From an uncultured delta proteobacterium (GTDB taxonomy: Bacteria > Myxococcota_A > Polyangia > Polyangiales > Polyangiaceae), in contig CAIOHM010000294.1 of the NCBI GenBank assembly GCA_903858055.1, positions 1 through 27,406 of the forward strand: a stretch of 27,406 bases of DNA, written 5' to 3'. The position numbers were made by a program, and so were the translations under genes. This document shows positions 1-8,288 of this stretch, in pieces (position 1 is the stretch's first letter; each line of letters begins with the position of its first letter). A model generated the notes under the pieces. The model did no database searches. It saw nothing but the letters and a program-made list of their open reading frames with translations, and was not told the origin of the DNA.

Positions 1-2
1 CG

Positions 3-428
3 CTGCGCTACCTCGGCGTCGTGCCCGCGCGCGGCCCGGCGCGCCTCGATCGCGCCGAGCAGAACGCCGAGCAAACGAGCGCGAAAGAGAAGCGCGTCTC
101 CCCGGCTCCAGCGATCGCCGCGAAGGCCGCGGCAGGGTCGAACATCGGCCCCGAGGCGAGCAACATCGGCCCGGCGGCGGGGCCCGGTGAGCCTGCGATC
201 CCGACCGATCTTTCGCTCGCTCCTGAGGCTCCGAGCGTCGGCGTGAACGACGTGCGCGTGCCAGAAGCTACGGGCTTGGCTGCGCGCGACGCGCTCCGCG
301 TGGTGCTCGGGGCGGGCCTCGTTCCCCGGCTCGAAGGCACCGGTCGCCTCGTGCGTCAGGACCCGCCGGCGGGCACGTCGCTCCCTCGCGGGGCGACGGT
401 CAAGCTCGTCTTGGAGCCACCCTCGTGA
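3..428 (+). CDS. ftsI: FtsI/PBP3-type septal transpeptidase, C-terminal end with PASTA domain (5' partial)
   Basis: Only the last 141 codons are in the window; the frame is open from base 3 and ends at a TGA at 426-428. The first visible residues (LRYLGVVP) look like the end of a penicillin-binding transpeptidase domain. A roughly 60-residue Ala/Pro/Gly-rich linker follows, with a short internal duplication of SNIGP, and then one PASTA domain (about the last 65 residues, from VNDVRVPEATGL to VKLVLEPPS). PASTA domains bind muropeptide or beta-lactam-like ligands. FtsI crosslinks septal peptidoglycan in the periplasm. The identity rests on the position directly before murE in a dcw cluster plus the PASTA tail; the catalytic motifs lie outside the window. 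Its stop codon overlaps the murE GTG start (GTGA), implying translational coupling. Confidence 0.85.
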   Translation: MRYLGVVPARGPARLDRAEQNAEQTSAKEKRVSPAPAIAAKAAAGSNIGPEASNIGPAAGPGEPAIPTDLSLAPEAPSVGVNDVRVPEATGLAARDALRVVLGAGLVPRLEGTGRLVRQDPPAGTSLPRGATVKLVLEPPS

Positions 429-2026
429 GCCAGGGCAATGGACCGCGCGTGCGTCGGACCTCCTTCGGTCCGGGAACCGAGGGGCTGCGGGTGGGCCAGC
501 TCGTGCGCGAGCTCGGCGAAGGCGCGCACTGCGACGGCTCTCCCGACGCGATTGTCACAGGTGTCCAGCAAGACTCGCGACGGGTGGTGCCTGGAGACCT
601 CTTCGTCGCGCGGCGCGGCGCGTCGGTCGACGGGACCCGCTTCGTCGGCGACGCCATCGCGAAGGGCGCCGCGGCGGTGCTCACGGAGCCTGGGCTCGTG
701 GACCCTGCGGGCGTTTCCGTTCCCGTCCTCGTGGTGCCGAGCGTTCGCGCGATGCTGGGCCGCGCCGCATCGGCTGTGTACGGCCACCCGTCGTTCAGCG
801 TCGAGCTCGTCGGCGTCACGGGCACGAACGGAAAGACGACGACGACGCACCTCGTGCGTGAGCTCCTCGACGATCTCGAAGGACGCGCGGCGTGCGGCCT
901 CATCGGCACGGTGGGCAACGTGCTCGGCCCTCTCTCCTGGCCCGCGACCCACACGACCCCCGAAGGCGACGAGACCGCGCGGCTCCTTGCGGCGATGCGC
1001 GACTCCGGCGCGGCGTACGCGTGCATGGAGGTGTCCTCGATCGCACTGACGCTCGACCGCGTCCGCGGTCTGCGCTTCCACGTTGCGGCGTTCACGAACC
1101 TCACGCAGGACCACCTGGACTTCCACGGAAGCATGGAGGAGTACGGCGCCGCGAAGGCTTCGCTCTTCCGCGAGCACGCGCCGGGCTCTGCGGTCATCGC
1201 GATCGACGGCGACTTTGGCCGCGAGCTGGCGGCTTCGCTCACGATCCCCACCTTGCGCGTCGCGAGCTTCGAAGGGCCGCGCGGTCGTGAGGCGGACCTC
1301 GCACCGGAGACCGTCGCCTTCGAGCGCGATCGCATGGTCGGCACGCTTCGCACGCCTGCGGGTCGTCGCGAATTCGTTGTTCCCTTCGCAGGGCGCCATA
1401 ACTTGCAGAATGCACTCGTTGCCCTGGGTTGCGTGCTGCAAGCAGGGAAAGATCTCGATGCCGCGCTCGTTGCTCTCGGGCGCGTCTGCGGCGCTCCAGG
1501 TCGCCTCGAGCGCGTGAGCCGGAGCGACGACGACATCACGGTGCTGGTCGACTACGCGCACACGCCCGACGCAGTCTCTCGGGTGCTCGAGAGCGTCCGC
1601 GCGAGCGGCCCACGTCAGGTGATTTGCGTGATCGGCTGCGGAGGCGATCGCGACGCGACCAAGCGCGCGCCCATGGGGCTCGCCGCGGCGCAGGGGGCTT
1701 CGCTCGTGGTCGTGACGAGTGACAACCCGCGCACGGAAGACCCCGTCGCCATCGCGGCGTCCGTCGAAGAAGGCGTTCGCGCGAGCGGTAAGGAGCGCCA
1801 TGGTTCGCTCCGTGGCGTCGACGAGGGCTACGCCGTCGTGCTCGATCGCCGCGAGGCCATCGAGGAAGCGGTGCGTGCGGCCACGAGCGGCGCCATCGTC
1901 GTCATCGCGGGCAAGGGGCACGAGGACTACCAAATCGTCGGCACCGAGAAGCGCCCCTTCGACGACCGCGTCGTCGCGCGCACCGCGTTGGCGGCGCGCC
2001 GCGTGCGTCAAGGTGCAGGCGCATGA
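425..2026 (+). CDS. murE: UDP-MurNAc-L-Ala-D-Glu:diaminopimelate ligase MurE
   Basis: MurE is the cytoplasmic ATP-dependent ligase that adds the third stem-peptide residue to UDP-MurNAc-dipeptide. The 533-residue product has all three Mur ligase domains. The ATP loop GTNGKTTTT lies at about 133-141, the presumed carbamylated lysine in YGAAKASLF at about 244, YAHTPD at 377-382, and GKGHEDYQ at 496-503. The motif DNPR at 433-436 is the family signature for meso-diaminopimelate, so this organism probably makes meso-DAP peptidoglycan. The GTG start at 425 shares four bases with the ftsI stop. It gives about 20 residues before the usual MurE N-terminus (LRVGQLVREL), slightly long but with no better start in frame. 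It ends in an ATGA overlap with murF. Confidence 0.97.
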   Translation: MSQGNGPRVRRTSFGPGTEGLRVGQLVRELGEGAHCDGSPDAIVTGVQQDSRRVVPGDLFVARRGASVDGTRFVGDAIAKGAAAVLTEPGLVDPAGVSVPVLVVPSVRAMLGRAASAVYGHPSFSVELVGVTGTNGKTTTTHLVRELLDDLEGRAACGLIGTVGNVLGPLSWPATHTTPEGDETARLLAAMRDSGAAYACMEVSSIALTLDRVRGLRFHVAAFTNLTQDHLDFHGSMEEYGAAKASLFREHAPGSAVIAIDGDFGRELAASLTIPTLRVASFEGPRGREADLAPETVAFERDRMVGTLRTPAGRREFVVPFAGRHNLQNALVALGCVLQAGKDLDAALVALGRVCGAPGRLERVSRSDDDITVLVDYAHTPDAVSRVLESVRASGPRQVICVIGCGGDRDATKRAPMGLAAAQGASLVVVTSDNPRTEDPVAIAASVEEGVRASGKERHGSLRGVDEGYAVVLDRREAIEEAVRAATSGAIVVIAGKGHEDYQIVGTEKRPFDDRVVARTALAARRVRQGAGA

Positions 2027-3474
2027 GTACGCCGATCCCTGTAAATCACGCTACGTTCACGGTGTGGGAGGTCGCCGCCGTGACGGGCGGTCGCGTGGTT
2101 GGCGTTCACGATCGCGACCTTCGCGCTGCATCGATCACCACGGACTCGCGCGCTGCGGGGCCCGGCGTCGCCTTCGTTGCCCTCGTCGGCGAGCGCCTCG
2201 ACGCGCACCGTTTCGTCGCGGCGACGTGGACTGCGGGTTCGCCGTTTGCCATCGTCGCGGAGCCGCAGGGCGAGGGGCCTCAAGTCGTCGTGGACGACAC
2301 GCTCGTGGCGCTCGGGGCCTTGGCGCGCGCTCACTTGCGTCGCTGGCGAAAGGCCACTCCACGCGCGGTGACGGCCGCGGTGACGGGGAGCGCGGGCAAG
2401 ACCACCACGAAAGAGATCCTCGCCGTGCTGCTCGGTGCTCGGCTCTCGACCTGGAAAACGCCTGGCAATTTGAACAACCGCATCGGCCTCCCGATGGTCG
2501 CGCTCGCGACCGCGGCCTCGCACGAGGCGGTGGTGCTCGAGGCGGGCATGAGCCTCCGCGGTGAGATCGCGGCGCTGACGGCGATCGCAGAGCCCGACGT
2601 GGCCGTCATCTCGTCGATCGGCCTCGCGCACGCCGAGGGTGTCGGCGGCGCGCTCTCCGATGTGGCGCGCGAGAAGGGCGACATCGTGCGCGGCCTCAAC
2701 GAGTCCGGCGTGGCCGTCCTGCACGCGGAAGACCCCGTCGCGCTGGCGCAAGCCCTCGGCGCGCGCTGCCGTCGCGTGGTCACCTTCGGGCGAGGCGAGG
2801 GGGCCGATGTGCGCCTCGTGTCGCGACGCATTGACGGCCTCGAGGCTGCGACGCTGCGCGTGCGCCGCGCGGGGGTCGATGCGGCGCCGTTCGAGGTCCT
2901 GGTCCCCTTCCCGGGCGAAGCGCAAGCGCTGGACTTTTGCGCGGCGCTCGCGGCTGCCGACGTGCTCTTGGCGTCGCCGCTTCGCGCAGCGGAGGTTGCG
3001 GAGGCGATGAGTCGGCTCGCGCCGCTCGAGGGGCGCGGTCGCGTGGTGCTCGGCCATGGCGGGGTCACCCTCATCGACGATTGCTACAACGCGAACCCGG
3101 AGAGCGTCCTTCGGGCGCTCGAGCTCACGCGCGAGCTTGCCGACCAACGAAAGCTCCGCGCGAACGTCGTCCTTGGTGCGATGCGTGAACTTGGTGTGGC
3201 GAGCGCGGCGGCGCACGCGCGCGTCCTCGACCGGGCGCTCGAGCTCGGCTTCACGCGGGTCGTCGGAGCCGGCGCCGAGATGGACGCGGCGATGAAAGCG
3301 CACCCGTCGGCGGAGCGCTTCATGCCGTGCGGCGGCGTCGACGCCGCAACCGCCCACCTGCAAGGGTGTCTTTCTGCTGAAGATTTGCTGCTCGTGAAGG
3401 GTTCGCGCAGTGTGGGTCTCGAGCGCTTGCTCGAGGCTCTCGCGGGAGCCACGCCCCCGATGGAGACGACCTGA
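2023..3474 (+). CDS. murF: UDP-MurNAc-tripeptide:D-Ala-D-Ala ligase MurF
   Basis: MurF adds D-Ala-D-Ala to UDP-MurNAc-tripeptide, completing the pentapeptide in the cytoplasm. The 483-residue product shows the N-terminal uridine-binding region (SITTDSRAAGPGVAFVAL at about 37-54), the ATP loop TGSAGKTTTKE at 121-131, the PGNLNNRIGLP segment and DCYNANPES in the C-terminal half, all typical of MurF and distinct from MurC/D/E. The ATG at 2023 overlaps the murE stop as ATGA, with AAGGTG about eight bases upstream as ribosome binding site. The stop at 3472-3474 is one base before the mraY ATG. The length is slightly above E. coli MurF (452 residues). Its substrate D-Ala-D-Ala must come from a ddl gene elsewhere, as none is in the window. 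Confidence 0.97.
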   Translation: MSTPIPVNHATFTVWEVAAVTGGRVVGVHDRDLRAASITTDSRAAGPGVAFVALVGERLDAHRFVAATWTAGSPFAIVAEPQGEGPQVVVDDTLVALGALARAHLRRWRKATPRAVTAAVTGSAGKTTTKEILAVLLGARLSTWKTPGNLNNRIGLPMVALATAASHEAVVLEAGMSLRGEIAALTAIAEPDVAVISSIGLAHAEGVGGALSDVAREKGDIVRGLNESGVAVLHAEDPVALAQALGARCRRVVTFGRGEGADVRLVSRRIDGLEAATLRVRRAGVDAAPFEVLVPFPGEAQALDFCAALAAADVLLASPLRAAEVAEAMSRLAPLEGRGRVVLGHGGVTLIDDCYNANPESVLRALELTRELADQRKLRANVVLGAMRELGVASAAAHARVLDRALELGFTRVVGAGAEMDAAMKAHPSAERFMPCGGVDAATAHLQGCLSAEDLLLVKGSRSVGLERLLEALAGATPPMETT

Positions 3475-3475
3475 C

Positions 3476-4624
3476 ATGCTCTACGAGCTCCTCTACCCGC
3501 TGCGCAACCACGCGCCGTGGCTCAGCTTCCTCAACGTGCTCCGCTACGTGCCGTTCCGCGCGATCGCCGCGACCGCCACGGCGATGCTGCTCTCGTTCGC
3601 GCTGAGTCCCTGGTTCATTCGTGAGCTGCAGAAGAAGCAGATCGGTCAAGTGGTCCGCCACGACGGCCCCGAGTCGCACTTCAAGAAGCGCGGGACGCCG
3701 ACGATGGGCGGCGCGCTCATCCTGCTCTGCCTGCTCTCGTCGACCGTGCTCTGGTGCGACCTGCACAACCCCTTCGTCTGGGCGGTCACGACCGTCACGG
3801 TCGGCTACGGCGTCATCGGGTACCTCGACGATTACCTGAAGATTCGCGACAAGAACTCGAAAGGCGTCCCCGGTCGCTACAAGCTCCTCGGTCAGTTCAC
3901 GATCGGCGGCGCGGTGTGCGCGTACATGTTCTTCGCGCGTGAGGCCATGCCCTCCGACTGGTTCGATCTCCGCGACCACCTCGGCATCCCCTTCGTCGCG
4001 TTCCAGAAGCACCCCGTCGTGACCCCCGTCGCGATCACCTACCTGCTCGCCGTGTTCACGGTCGTCGCGATGAGCAACGCCGTCAACCTCACGGACGGCC
4101 TCGACGGCCTCGCGATCGGACCGGTGATCATCAACGCGGGCACGTACCTCATCTGGGCGTACCTTGCGGGCGCGGCCTTCGGCATCACCCACGTCGCGCA
4201 GCGCTTCGTCGTCGCGCGTTACCTCGACATTCCGTACATCACGAGCGCGAGCGAGCTCTCCGTGTACTGCGGCGCCATGGTCGGCGCAGGCATTGGTTTC
4301 CTCTGGTACAACACGTACCCGGCCCAGGTGTTCATGGGCGACGTGGGTTCGCTCTCGCTCGGCGGCGGCCTCGGCGTCTGCGCCGTCGTGACCAAGAACG
4401 AGCTCTTGTCGATCGTCCTCGGCGGCATCTTCTTCCTCGAAGCCGTGAGCGTCATCGTCCAAGTGATCTCGTTCAAGACGACGGGAAAGCGCGTCTTCCT
4501 CATGGCGCCGATCCACCATCACTTCGAGAAGAAGGGCTGGCCCGAGCCGAAGGTCATCGTCCGCTTCTGGATCGTCTCCGTGCTCCTCGCGCTCGTCGCG
4601 CTGAGCAGCCTCAAGCTCCGGTGA
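3476..4624 (+). CDS. mraY: Phospho-MurNAc-pentapeptide transferase MraY
   Basis: MraY is the polytopic inner-membrane enzyme that transfers phospho-MurNAc-pentapeptide to undecaprenyl phosphate, forming lipid I. The 382-residue product has the family motifs GTPTMGG (about 73-79), the Asp pair in YLDDYLK (about 116-122), the NAVNLTDGLDGLA loop and the HHHFEKKGW segment near the C-terminus, with about ten hydrophobic segments. The frame is open further upstream to a GTG at 3410, but the ATG at 3476 begins MLYELLYPLRNH, the usual MraY start, and avoids a 66-base overlap with murF. GGAG lies about ten bases before it. The stop codon overlaps the murD GTG as GTGA. Confidence 0.97.
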   Translation: MLYELLYPLRNHAPWLSFLNVLRYVPFRAIAATATAMLLSFALSPWFIRELQKKQIGQVVRHDGPESHFKKRGTPTMGGALILLCLLSSTVLWCDLHNPFVWAVTTVTVGYGVIGYLDDYLKIRDKNSKGVPGRYKLLGQFTIGGAVCAYMFFAREAMPSDWFDLRDHLGIPFVAFQKHPVVTPVAITYLLAVFTVVAMSNAVNLTDGLDGLAIGPVIINAGTYLIWAYLAGAAFGITHVAQRFVVARYLDIPYITSASELSVYCGAMVGAGIGFLWYNTYPAQVFMGDVGSLSLGGGLGVCAVVTKNELLSIVLGGIFFLEAVSVIVQVISFKTTGKRVFLMAPIHHHFEKKGWPEPKVIVRFWIVSVLLALVALSSLKLR

Positions 4625-5970
4625 ACGTCATGGCACGCGCGAAGGTCGAAGGTCAGCGTTGGTACGTGGTGGGCGCCGGGAAGAGCGGCGTCGCAGCGGC
4701 CGAGCTCTTGGCTCGTCAGGGCGCCGACGTGGTGCTCCTGGACGAAAAGCCTGTCGCACAGTGGGCCGTCAAGCCGACCTCGGCACGTGTGCAGAGTGCA
4801 CAGGTGTCGCTGCACACGTTCGACACGCGAGCGATTGAGCGCTGCGTCGTATCGCCTGGAGTCCCGCCAGGCCCGTGGAGCGACGCCCTCGACGCGCGCG
4901 GTGTGCCGGTCTGGAGCGAAATCGAGCTCGCGTGGCAGCTCCGTGCTCACGAAGAGCCCGTGGTCGCCATCGGCGGCACCAACGGCAAGAGCACGACGAC
5001 GTCCCTCGTGGCGCACGTGCTCGCGGCCGCCGGCAAACGCGTCTTCGCTGGAGGAAACCTCGGCGAGCCCTGGGCGAACCACGAGCAGGAATCGTTCGAC
5101 GTGAGCGTGCTGGAGGTGTCTTCGTTCCAGCTCGAGCGCGTGAGCGCGTTCAAGCCGCGTGTCTCGGTGCTGCTCAACGTCACGCCCGATCACCTCGATC
5201 GCTACCCGAGCTTCGAGCATTACGCGGCGGCGAAGGGCCGCGCCTTCGAGCGTCAGACGCCGGACGACCTCGCGGTCATTCCCGCCCAAGACCCCATCTG
5301 CCGTTGGCAGGCCGTGCGTGGCCGCGGTCAGATCGTCACGTTCGGCCCCGAGGGCGACGTGCGTGTGCAGGGTGCATGCATCGAGGATCTCACGCGCGGC
5401 GTCCGCATTGACCTCGAGCGAACACGGCTCCGCGGCGGCCACAACGCGCTCAACGTCGCGGCGACCCTCGCGGCCCTGCGCCCCTTCGAACTTGCCCCGG
5501 CGCTCCTCGTCGACGCGATCGCGAGCTTCGAGGGCCTCGCGCATCGCACCGCGCTCGTGCGCACATGCGAGGGTGTTCGCTACTACGACGACTCGAAGGG
5601 GACGAACGTCGGCGCGGCGGTGACGGCGCTCGTCGGGCTCCTCGAACCCAAGGCGGTCCTCATCGCGGGCGGCAAGGACAAGGGCGGCAGCTACGAGCCC
5701 CTCGTCGAAGCCCTGCGTGCGAAGGGGCGCGCGGTCGTGACGCTCGGGGAAGCCGCGCCGCTCATCGAGGCCGCCGTCGGCAGCGCGCTGCCCTGCAAGC
5801 GGGCCGCGTCCATGGACGAGGCCGTCGTGTTCGCACGGGCCTTCGCTCACCACGGAGACGCCGTGCTCCTCTCGCCCGCGTGCGCGAGCTTCGACATGTT
5901 CCGTGACTACAAGCACCGCGGCGACGCTTTCGTCGAAGCGGTCAACGCCCTCGAGGAGCACAAGCCATGA
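4621..5970 (+). CDS. murD: UDP-MurNAc-L-Ala:D-Glu ligase MurD
   Basis: MurD adds D-glutamate to UDP-MurNAc-L-Ala in the cytoplasm. The 449-residue product opens with a Rossmann-like UDP-binding segment (YVVGAGKSGVAAAELL, about 15-30). The ATP loop GGTNGKSTTT is at 118-127; the Ser after GK is usual for MurD. LEVSSFQLE, the TPDHLDRY motif and the late YYDDSKGTN and GGKDKGGSYE motifs follow in the expected order. The GTG at 4621 overlaps the mraY stop; an ATG three codons later (4630) is a possible alternative start. The size matches E. coli MurD (438 residues). It ends in an ATGA overlap with ftsW, keeping the coupled arrangement. Confidence 0.96.
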   Translation: MNVMARAKVEGQRWYVVGAGKSGVAAAELLARQGADVVLLDEKPVAQWAVKPTSARVQSAQVSLHTFDTRAIERCVVSPGVPPGPWSDALDARGVPVWSEIELAWQLRAHEEPVVAIGGTNGKSTTTSLVAHVLAAAGKRVFAGGNLGEPWANHEQESFDVSVLEVSSFQLERVSAFKPRVSVLLNVTPDHLDRYPSFEHYAAAKGRAFERQTPDDLAVIPAQDPICRWQAVRGRGQIVTFGPEGDVRVQGACIEDLTRGVRIDLERTRLRGGHNALNVAATLAALRPFELAPALLVDAIASFEGLAHRTALVRTCEGVRYYDDSKGTNVGAAVTALVGLLEPKAVLIAGGKDKGGSYEPLVEALRAKGRAVVTLGEAAPLIEAAVGSALPCKRAASMDEAVVFARAFAHHGDAVLLSPACASFDMFRDYKHRGDAFVEAVNALEEHKP

Positions 5971-7202
5971 GCGCGATGAAGCTTCCGTTGCCCGCGCTCG
6001 GGCTCTTTCGAAAGCTCGACGCGAAGCCCGCGACGGAAGAAGACGCCCAGCGACCCTTCGACTCGGTCCTCTTCGCCGTCGTGACCGCGCTCCTCGGCGT
6101 GGGGCTCGTGATGGTCTACAGCGCCTCGGCGGTGGAAGGCGCCATCAAGTACCACGACCCGCAGTTCTTCTTGCTGCGCCAGTCCGTCTACGTGGTCGCG
6201 GCGCTCGGCGTTTTGCTGCTCGCAAGCAAGTTCGACTACCACAAGATCCACAAGCTCACGTACCCGATCCTCGGGCTCGCCGTGGTGATGCTCGTGGCCG
6301 TTCTCACGCGCGCCGGTCACGCGGCCGGTGGCGCTGCGCGATGGATCTCGATCGGCCCGGTGCACGTACAGCCTGCAGAGTACACGAAGCTCGCGCTCGT
6401 GCTTTGGCTCGCGTACTCACTGGCGAAGAAGGGTGAGCAGGTACGCGGCTTCAGCGTGGGCTTCGTTCCGCACGTCATCGTGTGCGTGATCCTGATCGCG
6501 CTCTGCATGAAGCAGCCGGACTTCGGCAGCGCCATCGTGGTCGCGGTGCTCACGTTCTCGCTGCTCCTCGTGGCGGGCGCGCGCATGGGCTACATTGGGC
6601 TCTCGGGCCTCATCGGCATCGTCGGCGGCTACTTCGCGCTTCGCCACAAAGAGTACCGCTGGAACCGCCTCATGGCGTGGATGGACCTCGAACACCACCG
6701 TGGTGATACGGGGTACCAGGCCTACCAGTCGCTCATCGCGATCGGCAGCGGCGAGAAGACCGGCATGGGGCTCGGGCACGGCTACCAGACGCTCTACCTC
6801 CCCGAGGCGCACACGGACTTCATCGGTGCGGTCGTCGGCGAGGAGTTTGGCTTCGTCGGCCTCGCGGTGCTCGTCGCGCTCTACGTGACGCTCTTCGTCC
6901 GCGGGCTCCGCGCTGCGTTCCGTGCGCCCGACGACTACGGCACGTTCATCGCGTACGGCATCAGCGTGCTCTTCGCGTTTCAGGCCGCGTTCAACATGTC
7001 GGTCATCCTCGCGATCGCTCCGACGAAGGGCCTCACGCTGCCGTTCGTGAGCTTCGGCGGCTCCTCGCTCATCGTGTGCAGCGCGGCAGCGGGCATCATG
7101 CTCAACATCTCGCGCCAGGGCAGCGACGCGCCCGCGGCGCCCGTCGAAGCTCCGCGCGCGAACGCACGGCAAGGAGGCGCACGCCGTGGCGCCAAGTCCT
7201 AA
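5967..7202 (+). CDS. ftsW: SEDS-family septal peptidoglycan polymerase FtsW
   Basis: FtsW is an inner-membrane SEDS glycosyltransferase that polymerises lipid II at the septum together with FtsI. The 411-residue product has a cytoplasmic N-terminal tail of about 30 residues and about ten membrane segments. It carries the SEDS motifs RWISIGPVHVQPAEYTK (125-141), AHTDFIGAVVGEEFGF (281-296, containing the Asp that is catalytic in this family) and GLTLPFVSFGGSS (355-367). The C-terminal 30 residues are Ala/Arg rich and cytoplasmic. Start ATG 5967 overlaps the murD stop and has GAGGAG eight to nine bases upstream. FtsW rather than RodA is chosen because of the dcw context between murD and murG. 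Its 3' end overlaps murG by 17 bases. Confidence 0.96.
   Translation: MSAMKLPLPALGLFRKLDAKPATEEDAQRPFDSVLFAVVTALLGVGLVMVYSASAVEGAIKYHDPQFFLLRQSVYVVAALGVLLLASKFDYHKIHKLTYPILGLAVVMLVAVLTRAGHAAGGAARWISIGPVHVQPAEYTKLALVLWLAYSLAKKGEQVRGFSVGFVPHVIVCVILIALCMKQPDFGSAIVVAVLTFSLLLVAGARMGYIGLSGLIGIVGGYFALRHKEYRWNRLMAWMDLEHHRGDTGYQAYQSLIAIGSGEKTGMGLGHGYQTLYLPEAHTDFIGAVVGEEFGFVGLAVLVALYVTLFVRGLRAAFRAPDDYGTFIAYGISVLFAFQAAFNMSVILAIAPTKGLTLPFVSFGGSSLIVCSAAAGIMLNISRQGSDAPAAPVEAPRANARQGGARRGAKS
7172..7177 (+). promoter_or_regulatory. Ribosome binding site for murG
   Basis: A perfect AGGAGG lies eight bases before the GTG at 7186, inside the end of ftsW. It supports that GTG as the murG start and shows murG can be initiated independently even though it overlaps ftsW by 17 bases. 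Confidence 0.8.
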
Positions 7203-8283
7203 GCGCATCCTCGTGGCCGCGGGCGGCACGGGCGGGCACGTCTTCCCGGGGCTCGCGCTCGCCGACGAGCTACGCGCGCGCTACGCGTGCGAGGTGGTGT
7301 TCGTAGGCACACCGCGGGGCATCGAGAACAAGGTCGTGCCGCAGCACGGCTACCGCCTCGAACTCCTGCAGGTCGAGCCCATGAAGGGCGGGGGCGTGTC
7401 GCGTGCGCTGCGCGGCGGGACCATCGCGGCGTGGCAAAGCCTCCGCGCGATCGGCCTCGTGGCGCGCGAGCGTCCGAGCGCGTTCGTCAGCATCGGCGGC
7501 TACGCGGCGGGCCCGATCGGTGTCGCGAGCATCGCGGCGTTCGTGCCCCTGGCGCTCGTGGAGCCGAACGGACACCCGGGCCTCACGAACCGCCTCCTCG
7601 CGCCGTTCGCCGATCGCGTCTTCGTGGCCTGGCCTCACCTGAAGTCACTCGGCCGCGAGGGCCGCGCGCGCGTCGATGGCGTGCCCCTTCGCTCGGCTTT
7701 CGGGCCACGTCCCGTGCCGAAGCGCGCAGGCCTCCGCGTGCTCGTGCTCGGCGGAAGCCAAGGCGCGCGGTCGCTGAACGAGCGCATGCCCGAGGCTGTC
7801 GGTCGGCTCGGCCTCATGCGGAACGAGCTCTCGGTTGTACACCAGTGCGGAAAGAACGCCGAAGCGGTCGAAGAGGCGTACCGGAAGGCTGGGTTTTCCC
7901 AAGTCGAAGTCGTCCCCTTCATCGACGACGTCGCGAGCGCGATCGCCGCGGCGGACCTCGTCGTCGGGCGCGCCGGCGCCGTGAGCGTGGCCGAGATCTG
8001 CGCGATCGGTCGACCGTCGATCCTCATCCCGTTTCCGCATGCCGCGGACGACCACCAGGCCGCCAACGCGCTCGCCCTTCAAGAGGCGGGCGGAGCGATC
8101 TGCATTCGCGAAGAGGCAGCCGATCCGGTTAGGCTCGCCGTGGAGCTCGAGCGGCTCCTCGCCGATCACGATCGCCTCCGGGCCATGGGGAACGCTGCGC
8201 GCGACGCAGGGCGCCCCGACGCTGCCAAGGTCATCGCGGGAGAGATCGCTCGGCTCGCGAAGCTCGAAGAACGGAAAGGGTAG
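7186..8283 (+). CDS. murG: Lipid II synthase (UDP-GlcNAc transferase) MurG
   Basis: MurG transfers GlcNAc from UDP-GlcNAc to lipid I on the cytoplasmic face of the inner membrane, giving lipid II. The 365-residue product is a GT-B fold enzyme. The N-terminal glycine loop GGTGGHVFPGLALADEL is at about 13-29, the second loop SIGGYAAGP at 102-110, and the C-terminal domain opens with VLVLGGSQGARSLNE at about 185-199. The UDP-GlcNAc binding segment GRAGAVSVAEI is near 261-271 and PFPHAADDHQ at 282-291. The GTG start is supported by AGGAGG at 7172-7177. The stop (TAG) is five bases before the murC GTG. Confidence 0.96.
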   Translation: MAPSPKRILVAAGGTGGHVFPGLALADELRARYACEVVFVGTPRGIENKVVPQHGYRLELLQVEPMKGGGVSRALRGGTIAAWQSLRAIGLVARERPSAFVSIGGYAAGPIGVASIAAFVPLALVEPNGHPGLTNRLLAPFADRVFVAWPHLKSLGREGRARVDGVPLRSAFGPRPVPKRAGLRVLVLGGSQGARSLNERMPEAVGRLGLMRNELSVVHQCGKNAEAVEEAYRKAGFSQVEVVPFIDDVASAIAAADLVVGRAGAVSVAEICAIGRPSILIPFPHAADDHQAANALALQEAGGAICIREEAADPVRLAVELERLLADHDRLRAMGNAARDAGRPDAAKVIAGEIARLAKLEERKG

Positions 8284-8288
8284 ACGAA

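Noticed and set aside
356..2011. A 551-codon - strand frame opposite murE, and similar frames opposite the other dcw genes
   Set aside because: Low-complexity Arg-rich translations without motifs, fully overlapping canonical dcw genes; shadows of coding bias.
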